Positions 1 through 5,859 of a stretch of DNA of 7,714 nt are shown one piece after another. How positions within the stretch are numbered: position 1 is the stretch's first letter; every line of letters begins with the position of its first letter. Source of the DNA: Synergistaceae bacterium (GTDB lineage Bacteria > Synergistota > Synergistia > Synergistales > Synergistaceae); the NCBI GenBank assembly GCA_031271065.1, contig JAISWP010000218.1, forward strand, positions 1 through 7,714, given 5' to 3'. The notes under the pieces are model-generated. The model had not been told where the DNA came from. It was given only the letters and a program-made list of their open reading frames with translations, and made no database searches. The position numbers and the translations under genes were made by a program.

Positions 1-149
1 TTAACATTCATAAAAAGTTACTGCTTTTTTTAAGTATTTTTGTTTATATTTGGGTTTCTTTTTTGTTAATCACCAATCACTAGTGTTGAATCATGGAATA
101 TGAATCTTATTTGTATTTAAGCGAAGGAGGAGATTTTCGTATAAATCCG
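1..149. other. AT-rich non-coding stretch, no gene seen
   Basis: This stretch is clearly richer in A and T than the rest of the window, with long T runs on the plus strand, and holds no convincing open frame on either strand. It lies downstream of the methyltransferase gene that ends at 150. A weak A/T hairpin (AAAAAG at 12-17 with CTTTTT at 24-29, followed by more T) could help end a plus-strand transcript entering from the left, but it has only one G-C pair. An 8-bp palindrome (CACTAGTG) lies at 78-85. Neither is strong enough to name as a functional site. Confidence 0.5.
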
Positions 150-758
150 TCAGTACAAAACGAAGAACGTCCTTATGATCCCGAAATTGATCAATTCTTC
201 TATCATCTCGAACAATCCGACCGCGGAGGCGAAATAGACTGCGTCGATCGCCTCTCGTCTGAAAATTTTAGTTCTGACCATGTATTCGGGCGGCTCGTGG
301 AACAGAGACCATTTGGGGATGAAACGAGGCACGGAATACATGTACCGGCGATAGGTTTCGCCGTGGGCGGCGAGAAGGTTTTTCTCCTCCTGAAATATAG
401 TCACCGGGTATATGACCGCGAAAAGAGCGGGCAGTATCAATGCGAGGGTGATGGATTCCGTGCATAACGCGACGCCTGTCCCGCCGATAAAGCTGAAAAA
501 ATACAGCGGATTTCTGCATACCGAGTAAGGCCCGCCGGTGATCAGCGAGTCCGTTTTATACCCCGCTATATACTGCGCGCACCACAGTCTGCCCACGATA
601 CCTATCCCGACCAGTACGCAGCCGGCGATGATCATTATTCCGGTCACCGTCGGAGCCGTCGTCTCCAGCTTTTTCTCGGAGAGGGCGAAAACCAGTATGT
701 AAACCAGTCCAAGCGCCTGGGAAATCCTCGTCCTGTATCGTTCTATAATTTTCATCAT
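150..758 (-). CDS. Isoprenylcysteine carboxyl methyltransferase (ICMT/PEMT)-like membrane protein
   Basis: A 202-residue membrane protein. Residues 76-88 read GPYSVCRNPLYFF, the GPY...R-P-Y signature of the ICMT/phospholipid methyltransferase superfamily, and residues 124-148 carry the second signature (EEKNLLAAHGETYRRY, then VPRFIP), which in the family contributes to S-adenosylmethionine binding near the membrane face. Hydrophobic segments lie at about 11-28, 37-57, 86-100 and 103-121. Family members methylate small hydrophobic or lipid-like substrates; the substrate here cannot be read from sequence. After VPRFIP there is a ~50-residue tail with a hydrophobic stretch (about 171-200) that minimal bacterial members lack. 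The start is the first of two adjacent ATGs, preceded by GGTGA (765-769) at 6 nt. The gene is divergent from the AlkZ-like gene and not part of the H4MPT operon. Family is confident; function is only general. Confidence 0.85.
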   Translation of the reverse strand: MMKIIERYRTRISQALGLVYILVFALSEKKLETTAPTVTGIMIIAGCVLVGIGIVGRLWCAQYIAGYKTDSLITGGPYSVCRNPLYFFSFIGGTGVALCTESITLALILPALFAVIYPVTIFQEEKNLLAAHGETYRRYMYSVPRFIPKWSLFHEPPEYMVRTKIFRREAIDAVYFASAVGLFEMIEELINFGIIRTFFVLY

Positions 759-818
759 GTCATGTCACCGCCGCTCGGCTGAAATAGAAAGCTGTCCGTC
801 TGTCCCGGTTTCTCGGCA

Positions 819-989
819 TCAGTCCCCCGGTATTTTCATATTCTCCCCCAGTGAGACAATATCGGCCCGTCCGGCGCTTTCAACAACAATTATCACACGA
901 GCGCCGCCGGTTTTGGCGCGTGTCGGATGGGATATGCCGGAATATGATACAATCTGAAGCGCGGACGGATATTTAGATATTAAAAAAAA
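819..989 (-). pseudogene. Possible start-less gene remnant, 56 codons
   Basis: Between in-frame stops at 990-992 and 819-821 the minus strand stays open for 56 codons and reads like real protein: the middle part is SGISHPTRAKTGGAR followed by VIIVVESAGRADIVSLGEN and a final MKIPGD. It has no ATG except six codons before the stop, and the only GTG (residue 32) would leave 25 residues. It ends 60 nt before the membrane methyltransferase on the same strand. It could be the tail of a decayed or frameshifted gene, a short unannotated protein, or chance. I do not recognise the family. A candidate promoter for the downstream gene lies inside it, and both readings are unlikely to be true together. 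Confidence 0.2.
856..883 (-). promoter_or_regulatory. Candidate promoter for the membrane methyltransferase gene
   Basis: On the minus strand TTGAAA (878-883, five of six matches to a sigma-70 -35 box) is followed after 16 nt by TATTGT (856-861, four of six to a -10 box). Transcription would start about 90 nt before the methyltransferase ATG. It is the best match I could find by eye in the divergent region, but such matches arise by chance. Confidence 0.2.
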
Positions 990-1056
990 TCAAAGAGATG
1001 CTCCATCTCGGGCACACTTCGGGTGTTTATGGGATCAACGCGTTCGGCGAAGGGTC

Positions 1057-2106
1057 ATGACGGTCGATAGAGAACATATATTATGCGCGAGACTGCGGAA
1101 TCAGTTTCTGCTCGAACGGTCGGCCTGTGCGACGGTTGTCTCCGGGCTGTGCGGCCTTCAGGCGCAATTTGCCAGCAACCCCAAATACGCCCTGCGCATC
1201 CGGGGCAGCGATTTCGACGAGGCGGACTGGGACGCGGGGCTGGTCAAAATATGGTCATTCAGGCACACGCTCCATGTCGTCAGGCTGGACGAACTCGGCG
1301 TTTTCCTATCGGCGGCGGGTATGCCGGACCGCTGGGAGGGGTTCGAGGGTATCGGGGCTCCCCGCGCGGAAGCGCTTGCCGGTTTTCTAATGGAACAGAT
1401 CATCTCCGGTGTGACCGGCAGGGAGGCGTTGAAAGCGCGCTGCAGGGAGGCCGACGTAGGGCGGGAGGAACTGGACAAGGTATTCAACGGATGGGGCGGG
1501 CTGCTCTATGAGATGAATCAGCGCGGCATGATCGCCTATCATCCCGGTACGGCAAAAAATTTCCTCCCCTGCGCAGGAGTCGAAAGAATGGATAAAGAGT
1601 CCGCGAGGGCCGTCCTGCTCCGCCGCTATTTCAGATCGTTCGGGCCCGCGGCTCTTGAGGACTGCGCCGCGTTCACAGGGTATAAAAAGCGCGAGATCGC
1701 TGGCATAATCGAACGGCATAAAATCGCCCTCAGGTCAGTCAGGTCGCGCGGGACCGAATATTTTCATTCGGGCAGCCTGCCGGATTTCCGGGCAGTTCCG
1801 CCCTGTATCTTCCTCGCCGGTTTCGACCAGATGATCATGGGCTATAAAGACCGTTCCGCTATATTGGACGACAAATTCAAACGCTCCGTCGTCACCGTAT
1901 CCGGCATCGTCAGCCCGACGGTCCTGCTGGACGGACGCATCTGCGCGAAATGGAAAAAAGACAAAGACAAGCTCGTAATATATCCTTTCAGGAAATTGTC
2001 GAAAAGGGAAAGACGCATAGCGGCGGAGTTCGGCGAGTCTCTCTTCGGGCGCGTCCCTGCCGCCGGCGGAGTCCGCGGTATAGTCTTCGACGACGCCATA
2101 GTATGA
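1057..2106 (+). CDS. Winged-helix AlkZ-like DNA glycosylase family protein (HTH_42)
   Basis: A 349-residue protein of the AlkZ/YcaQ winged-helix family (Pfam HTH_42), full length for the family. Characterised members excise bulky alkyl adducts or unhook interstrand crosslinks; AlkZ of Streptomyces protects its host from azinomycin B. Visible family landmarks are GLQAQF at 33-38, SFRHTLHVV at 67-75, FGPAALEDCAAFTG at 195-208, LAGFDQMIMGYKDRS at 253-267, and VSPTVLLDGRICAKWK at 285-300. The Gln35-Ala-Gln37 triad matches the catalytic Q-x-Q of AlkZ; the YcaQ branch has Q-x-D as far as I recall. An active glycosylase is therefore plausible, while substrate is unknown. The ATG is the only usable start: no ATG, GTG or TTG was found in frame within about 90 nt upstream. 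The ribosome binding site is poor (AAGGG ends only 3 nt before the ATG). The gene stands alone, converging on the H4MPT operon. Confidence 0.87.
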   Translation: MTVDREHILCARLRNQFLLERSACATVVSGLCGLQAQFASNPKYALRIRGSDFDEADWDAGLVKIWSFRHTLHVVRLDELGVFLSAAGMPDRWEGFEGIGAPRAEALAGFLMEQIISGVTGREALKARCREADVGREELDKVFNGWGGLLYEMNQRGMIAYHPGTAKNFLPCAGVERMDKESARAVLLRRYFRSFGPAALEDCAAFTGYKKREIAGIIERHKIALRSVRSRGTEYFHSGSLPDFRAVPPCIFLAGFDQMIMGYKDRSAILDDKFKRSVVTVSGIVSPTVLLDGRICAKWKKDKDKLVIYPFRKLSKRERRIAAEFGESLFGRVPAAGGVRGIVFDDAIV

Positions 2107-2264
2107 GACGGCAGCAGAACGGGCGCTGATACCTTCAAAAAACGGCCCGTACGAGCCGCGGGTAATGTCAGCTGATTTTCCGCGGACCAATAAATTCCTC
2201 TTGCCGCGTATTCGTCAAAACCCAGTCTCTCTCTCCGCAGGCCGAACTATAATATGACCATTTT
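2107..2264. other. Convergent intergenic gap with AT inverted repeat
   Basis: This gap lies between the ends of the AlkZ-like gene (plus) and the citG-like gene (minus), so both transcripts should terminate here, yet no classical GC-rich hairpin with a T tail is visible. Weak candidates are ACGGGC (2119-2124) with GCCCGT (2145-2150), a 6-bp stem with a 20-nt loop, and a perfect but A/T-only 8-bp inverted repeat, TATAATAT (2248-2255) with ATATTATA (2270-2277), whose loop includes a T6 run and which spans the citG-like stop codon. Confidence 0.35.
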
Positions 2265-3185
2265 TTACAATATTATATTGTCCGGGTGTTCGTCCCATCT
2301 GTCTACGATAGCCGTCAGGGGAGTGCGCCGGAGTTCTTCCGAGAGGAATACGAATATGCCGGCCGCGATGAGGTCGGCGGTGGCGCCGGGGTTTTTCAGG
2401 TTGTCCGCGTCCCGGAGTTCCCTGTCCATCTCCGAGATCGCGTCCCTTCCGCGCCCGGTGAAGCACCCCCCCGCGAGAAGCGCGGACCGGGCCAGGGCCG
2501 AAGTTCTCTCGGCGGCGGCTCTGCCGAGTTTTCTCTCAGTCAGGGTGTCTGGGACTTCGGCCAGGACTGTCAGAAAAGCCTGGAGTATCGAGTCTTTCAG
2601 CGTGTGTCCCTCGTTTCGGAATGAGGATATCGCGGGGGCGGCAAGGCCGAACGTTATTTCATATCCGCTGGCGTACTCGCCGGCGACGGAATCCCAGCCG
2701 GAGGCAAGCTTCATCGCGTCCAGTATCGGAGGGACGGGCCCCGCGCCGTTCACGTCGTACTGACTGCTCTTGCCCAGTCCCTCCGGGGAGAGTATCCTTA
2801 TGGCCTCGTATATCGCTTCGGAGTCGTCCGGGCCGAGGTCCTCCAGAACTTGCCTCACGGACGCTCTGCCCGCGGACCGGCGTCCGCCGCCGTCGGATTT
2901 CCCGGCGGCCCTCACCAGAGGCGCCAGCAGAAGTATTATGCCGAGATTCGCGTTGCGCCCCACCAGTTTTTTCGCCGACCTCGCGGCCCTGAGCGCGAGA
3001 CGTCCGGCCGTTTCGTCCGATGAGAACGCTTCCGCAAGCCCCATCGCCGATACCACGAAGGACATCTCATTCAGGTATTTGAACGGTCTGCCCGGATAGA
3101 CGTTTCCGGGTTTAGGACAGAGCGCTTCCATAAAACAGGCCAGTTCGGCGATCTGAGCGTGGGTGAGGGTCATGCCCTGATCCAT
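2265..3185 (-). CDS. CitG-like (triphosphoribosyl-dephospho-CoA synthase family) protein of the H4MPT cluster
   Basis: A 306-residue member of the CitG/MdcB family (PF01874), about normal length. Landmarks are CPKPGNVYPGR (23-33), NANLGIILLLAPL (78-90), VPDTLTERK (211-219), GRGRDAISEM (244-253) and NPGATADLIAAGIFVFL (265-281). True CitG makes the prosthetic-group precursor of citrate lyase from ATP and dephospho-CoA, but no citrate or malonate decarboxylase genes are nearby. Instead it follows mch in an H4MPT operon, as does the related orf5 in the Methylobacterium extorquens cluster as I recall it. A role in H4MPT synthesis, perhaps transferring an ATP-derived (phospho)ribosyl group, is inferred; the reaction is not established. 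The start is the ATG with GAGGAG at 3194-3199, 8 nt upstream; an in-frame TGA four codons before it rules out extension. It appears to be the last gene of the operon. Confidence 0.88.
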   Translation of the reverse strand: MDQGMTLTHAQIAELACFMEALCPKPGNVYPGRPFKYLNEMSFVVSAMGLAEAFSSDETAGRLALRAARSAKKLVGRNANLGIILLLAPLVRAAGKSDGGGRRSAGRASVRQVLEDLGPDDSEAIYEAIRILSPEGLGKSSQYDVNGAGPVPPILDAMKLASGWDSVAGEYASGYEITFGLAAPAISSFRNEGHTLKDSILQAFLTVLAEVPDTLTERKLGRAAAERTSALARSALLAGGCFTGRGRDAISEMDRELRDADNLKNPGATADLIAAGIFVFLSEELRRTPLTAIVDRWDEHPDNIIL

Positions 3186-3192
3186 TCGGCTG

Positions 3193-3218
3193 TCTCCTCA
3201 GCGGCGGATACGCCGCTG
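3193..3218 (-). promoter_or_regulatory. Hairpin abutting the ribosome binding site of the citG-like gene
   Basis: A perfect 8-bp stem (CAGCGGCG 3199-3206, CGCCGCTG 3211-3218) with a 4-nt loop forms in the mRNA. Its 3' arm ends at the first base of the Shine-Dalgarno GAGGAG (3194-3199). The mch-citG gap (3186-3261) is very GC-rich and can form a second 6-bp stem, GCGCCC (3223-3228) with GGGCGC (3242-3247). No T run follows either stem, so they do not look like a terminator. A role in mRNA stability or in setting translation of the last gene is possible. Confidence 0.4.
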
Positions 3219-3261
3219 CCCGGCGCCCCGGCGGGTCCTCCGGGCGCGGCGGTTGCATGGC

Positions 3262-4239
3262 TCATACGGAGCCGAACCACTCTTTTTCCAGGAGCGCCGC
3301 GTTTATGGCGCCTGCCCTGTACGTATTGCCGGATTTGGCGCTGCTGATGTAAACGACGGCGGGGCTGAAAAGCAGCGGGTCAATCTTATAGAAGTCCCAA
3401 TCGTATCGTCTGAGCAGGTCATAGAAGGGCGTTCCGTAGTCCCTGGAAGCCTCCGCCGGGAGTTCCGGCAGTATGCGTTTTATGTCGTCGTCCTCGCAGT
3501 TCACGGTGTACCAGGCGGTGCCTCCGTACAGTATCCCGTCGTTCGTCCAGCCTATGGCGGCCCCGTCGCTGGAGGCGACCGGCGCGATAGGGGCGGAGCC
3601 GTATCCGGCGGTCACGTTCTTTATGGAAAAGCCGAGTTCGTGCAGTTTGTGCAGACCGGTTTCGACTATCCTGGCGGCGACTTGCACGCAGCCGGTTATC
3701 GACGCGGTGGGGGCCATCAGCACGGCGAGATTTTCCGTCTTCACTCCGCAGCTTTCAGCGATGTACCCGAGCGCGCCGTCCGGAGGGAACTTCCTGGTCT
3801 CCAGGGCTATCACCGCAACGTCGGCGCGTTCGGTGCAGCCTATGTCCCTGAATATATCCTCCGCGCCGTAAAGCGCTCTCGCCGGTCCGGAGCCCATAGC
3901 GAAGTAAGAGGAGTCATTTTCGCTTTTTATCGTCCAGCCGGCGTATTGGGCCGCCATGCAGCCTCTCACCGGTTCGTTCACCGTCACAAAGACCGATGGG
4001 ATGGAGATATTTCCCAGATTCATCATGTCAATGCGTACGGAAGCCGTACCGCCGAGACAGGCTTCGGAGAAAAGCCGGCCCGCCTCGGGGCTCCCGTGAG
4101 ATTCGATGCCGGCGTCTATCAGGAGAGCTCCGCAGGGGGATTCACTCGTCTCGACCCCGATGGATTTTCCCAGCCCGGCCATTTTTTTAGCCGTGCAATA
4201 CGCCCGTTCGTTGAGTTTATCGCTGTGTTTATACTTCAC
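3262..4239 (-). CDS. mch: Methenyltetrahydromethanopterin cyclohydrolase
   Basis: A 325-residue cytoplasmic enzyme that interconverts 5,10-methenyl-H4MPT and 5-formyl-H4MPT (EC 3.5.4.27), a central step of formaldehyde oxidation in methylotrophs and of methanogenesis in archaea. The protein matches the family along its whole length: LNERA near the N-terminus (9-13), AGRLFSEACLGG (53-64), AQYAGW (97-102), FAMGSGPARAL (113-123), APTASITGCVQVAARIVE (176-193), GSAPIAP (214-220), TNDGILYGG (232-240) and DFYKIDPLLFSPA (282-294). The start is GTG: an in-frame TGA lies two codons upstream, the next Met is residue 20 and would delete the conserved LNERA, and a purine-rich AAGGGAG (4252-4258) precedes it. 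It is 35 nt downstream of mptG and 76 nt upstream of the citG-like gene, so it is very probably co-transcribed with both. No key motif seems missing. Confidence 0.97.
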   Translation of the reverse strand: MKYKHSDKLNERAYCTAKKMAGLGKSIGVETSESPCGALLIDAGIESHGSPEAGRLFSEACLGGTASVRIDMMNLGNISIPSVFVTVNEPVRGCMAAQYAGWTIKSENDSSYFAMGSGPARALYGAEDIFRDIGCTERADVAVIALETRKFPPDGALGYIAESCGVKTENLAVLMAPTASITGCVQVAARIVETGLHKLHELGFSIKNVTAGYGSAPIAPVASSDGAAIGWTNDGILYGGTAWYTVNCEDDDIKRILPELPAEASRDYGTPFYDLLRRYDWDFYKIDPLLFSPAVVYISSAKSGNTYRAGAINAALLEKEWFGSV

Positions 4240-4251
4240 CGGTCAATATCT

Positions 4252-4258
4252 CTCCCTT
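4252..4258 (-). promoter_or_regulatory. Ribosome binding site of mch (GTG start)
   Basis: AAGGGAG on the mRNA lies 12 nt before the GTG at 4239. It supports this GTG start, which is also forced by the in-frame TGA two codons upstream and by conserved residues that a later start would remove. Confidence 0.6.
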
Positions 4259-4274
4259 CTGCATTGTCAGTGCT

Positions 4275-5351
4275 TTACCTCCGATCTTTGTCAAGCCCCT
4301 CGCGTCTGGCCGTTATTTCCGCTCCGTGGTTTCTGCCGGAGACGACGGAGACCTCGAGGCTGCCGGCGCCGCCGGACGCGCCCTGGAAAAATTCCCTCAC
4401 CCCTGAGGCGATGCGGGAAGCCTCGAGGTCTCCGCCGGCGAAACCGTAGAGGACCGGTCCCCAGGAACTTTGTCCCATGCCGGCCGCCCCCAGGCGCCTC
4501 ATCACTCTGAATATATCTTCAGCCATAGGGGACGCGTACCTGCCCGACTGGAAGCCAGCGAAACTGTCCCCCGTTATCTCCTGTATCCTTTCCAGGGCGG
4601 CCCCGAAATCGCCGAGCTTTTTCTCCATGATGGAGGGCAGGAGCTTCATCATGAGGATGTGGCATATCTCCCTCGCGGGAGCGGGATCCGCCGAATTTCC
4701 GAACGAGCCGAAAGCCGTCGTTTCCTTTTCGCCGCTGAGCCCTTCCCCCTGGTCCGGAGGGAATACCAGCACCACCTTCCAGTCTTTGGGAAAATTGCCC
4801 CTGAACACCGTCTGCGGCGGCATATCGTCAGGACTTCCGGCGTCGACTATGAAACCGCCGCGGGCGAAGGATTCTATGCCGACGCCGGAACGAAGCCCCC
4901 GCCGTGATATCACGGCCGCGCCGCGCGCCGAGGTTTCCATGCCGTGCAGTTTAAAGAGTGATGAAACGACGCAGAGGGCCGTCTGGGTCCCGGAGCCGAG
5001 ACCGGCGTGGGGCGGTATGATCTCGTCCAGGGTAATTTCCGCCCCGCTGCGGAGGTCCGCGCCCTCTGACTTCATGTATTCGTAAAACATGGAAGAATAT
5101 CTGAGCGCCGTCGCCGTGTTTTCACCGCAGGAGCATCGGACCGGAATATCGTCCGACAGGCGGGCTCTGAGGCGTATGCGGGGATATGATATCGCAAGCC
5201 CGATGCTGCCGAACTTCCGCCCCAGGCTGCCAGCCGCGTCGAGAAAGCCGAAATGCAGCCGGGCAGCGGAGGTGATTTCGACGGTGTCGGGAGCGCCGGG
5301 GAATTCAGCTCCCTCGTTCGACGCTGGACCGTATAAACCGGAATATGTCAT
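4275..5351 (-). CDS. mptG: Beta-ribofuranosylaminobenzene 5'-phosphate (beta-RFAP) synthase
   Basis: A 358-residue protein with the GHMP-kinase fold. Beta-RFAP synthase (EC 2.4.2.54) joins p-aminobenzoate (or hydroxybenzoate) to phosphoribosyl pyrophosphate with loss of CO2, the first committed step of the arylamine branch of H4MPT synthesis. Diagnostic stretches are ITSAARLHFGFLD (26-38), IIPPHAGLGSGTQTAL (111-126, the glycine-rich GHMP loop), RRGLRSGVGIESFARGGF (150-167), and MGQSSWGP (292-299). The protein is slightly longer than usual because about 24 residues precede the conserved ITSAARLHFG core. No alternative ATG, GTG or TTG exists in that stretch, and a consensus AGGAGG (5363-5368) lies 11 nt before the ATG, so the extension looks real. 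The gene overlaps the end of the DUF447 gene by 47 nt in another frame. Identification is firm and the gene context fits exactly. Confidence 0.95.
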   Translation of the reverse strand: MTYSGLYGPASNEGAEFPGAPDTVEITSAARLHFGFLDAAGSLGRKFGSIGLAISYPRIRLRARLSDDIPVRCSCGENTATALRYSSMFYEYMKSEGADLRSGAEITLDEIIPPHAGLGSGTQTALCVVSSLFKLHGMETSARGAAVISRRGLRSGVGIESFARGGFIVDAGSPDDMPPQTVFRGNFPKDWKVVLVFPPDQGEGLSGEKETTAFGSFGNSADPAPAREICHILMMKLLPSIMEKKLGDFGAALERIQEITGDSFAGFQSGRYASPMAEDIFRVMRRLGAAGMGQSSWGPVLYGFAGGDLEASRIASGVREFFQGASGGAGSLEVSVVSGRNHGAEITARREGLDKDRR

Positions 5352-5859
5352 GCTCGTTCCCGCCTCCTGTCCTTTCTGCCGCGGTCTCGAGTTCGCCGAT
5401 GCGCCGCATCGCTTCCGCCGGGTTTTCCTCGAGATGGAGCCTTGTGGCGAGTATCACCGCCTCCAGCGCGGCGTTTTTCGCCCTGTTGAACGGGCGGAAG
5501 GGACGCTCGAAATTTTTCTGCTCCACGCGGCAGACGATCTCCCATCTTCCGGACGCTTCGTCCCGGCCGGCGGACGCGGCCGATATTTTCCACCAGTAGG
5601 GCGTCCCGTCGATCACCGGGCCCCGGGAAGGAGGCAGTTCGTCCGTGAGGGCGGTTTTGGCGAACAGCATCACGTCGTCCGGGAAGTTGAGGACCCCATG
5701 CCCGAGGCGGAGAAATTCCTCCCCTGTACGGCTGGAAAAAAACGGACGAATCACCGCGACGCCGGCCTCGAAGAACGACGCGGCGCCGTCGTGCCCCGGT
5801 TCGACCCCCATCGGGGCGAACCGGGGTCCCTCGACTCCGAGTATAGCCTCGAAGATCAC
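5305..5859 (-). CDS. DUF447 family protein of the H4MPT cluster
   Basis: A 184-residue DUF447 protein, a family with a predicted FMN-binding split-barrel fold found with H4MPT genes in bacteria and archaea. Landmarks are FAPMGV (14-19), DDVMLFAKTALTDEL (61-75), RPFRPFNRAKNAALEAV (119-135) and ILATRLHL (136-143), then ERTGGGNEHDIFRF (162-175). The frame stays open far upstream to 6042, but that part is low-complexity shadow sequence inside the preceding gene, and the family begins with a hydrophobic stretch like IFEAI. I therefore place the start at the GTG at 5857-5859, whose GTGA overlaps the TGA of the DHPS-like gene, the usual sign of translational coupling. Its reaction is unknown; a flavin- or pterin-linked step in H4MPT synthesis is inferred from fold and context only. 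It overlaps mptG by 47 nt. Confidence 0.9.
   Translation of the reverse strand: MIFEAILGVEGPRFAPMGVEPGHDGAASFFEAGVAVIRPFFSSRTGEEFLRLGHGVLNFPDDVMLFAKTALTDELPPSRGPVIDGTPYWWKISAASAGRDEASGRWEIVCRVEQKNFERPFRPFNRAKNAALEAVILATRLHLEENPAEAMRRIGELETAAERTGGGNEHDIFRFIRSSVERGS
5363..5368 (-). promoter_or_regulatory. Ribosome binding site of mptG inside the DUF447 gene
   Basis: A consensus AGGAGG on the mRNA, 11 nt before the mptG ATG and lying within the coding sequence of the DUF447 gene. It decides the mptG start and implies that ribosomes can enter mptG independently of the upstream gene, despite the 47-nt overlap. Confidence 0.7.

Larger units (their letters stand above)
759..1056. other. Divergent intergenic region
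   Basis: This 298-bp region separates the start of the membrane methyltransferase (minus) from the start of the AlkZ-like gene (plus), so promoters for both should lie here. For the plus strand, TATGAT (943-948) and TACAAT (948-953) resemble a -10 box, but no good -35 box sits at the right distance. An A-rich run (982-989) lies further downstream. Much of the region is also occupied by a start-less minus-strand open frame (819-989) described separately. No tRNA or clear riboswitch is seen. Confidence 0.4.

Noticed and set aside
12..30. A/T hairpin followed by T run, possible terminator
   Set aside because: The stem has only one G-C pair and would be too weak for a reliable intrinsic terminator.
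93..467. Plus-strand open frame of 124 codons starting MEYESYLYLSEGG
   Set aside because: It runs antisense to the membrane methyltransferase, whose family motifs are clear, and its own sequence shows no family signature.
757..957. Plus-strand open frame of 66 codons in the divergent gap
   Set aside because: It is Ser/Pro/Arg-rich and largely antisense to the protein-like minus-strand frame; no ribosome binding site precedes it.
2248..2277. Perfect 8-bp A/T inverted repeat around the end of the citG-like gene
   Set aside because: The stem is A/T only with a 14-nt loop, so it is a poor terminator, and I see no second copy suggesting a binding-site family.
4229..4264. Eleven-codon open frame (MQKGEILTGEV) overlapping the mch start
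   Set aside because: A leader peptide is conceivable, but the ATG is 13 nt from the nearest GGAGG, and such tiny frames are common by chance.
3253..4449. Long plus-strand open frame of 398 codons
   Set aside because: It is antisense to mch and the end of mptG, both strongly identified; its composition is typical of a shadow frame in GC-rich DNA.
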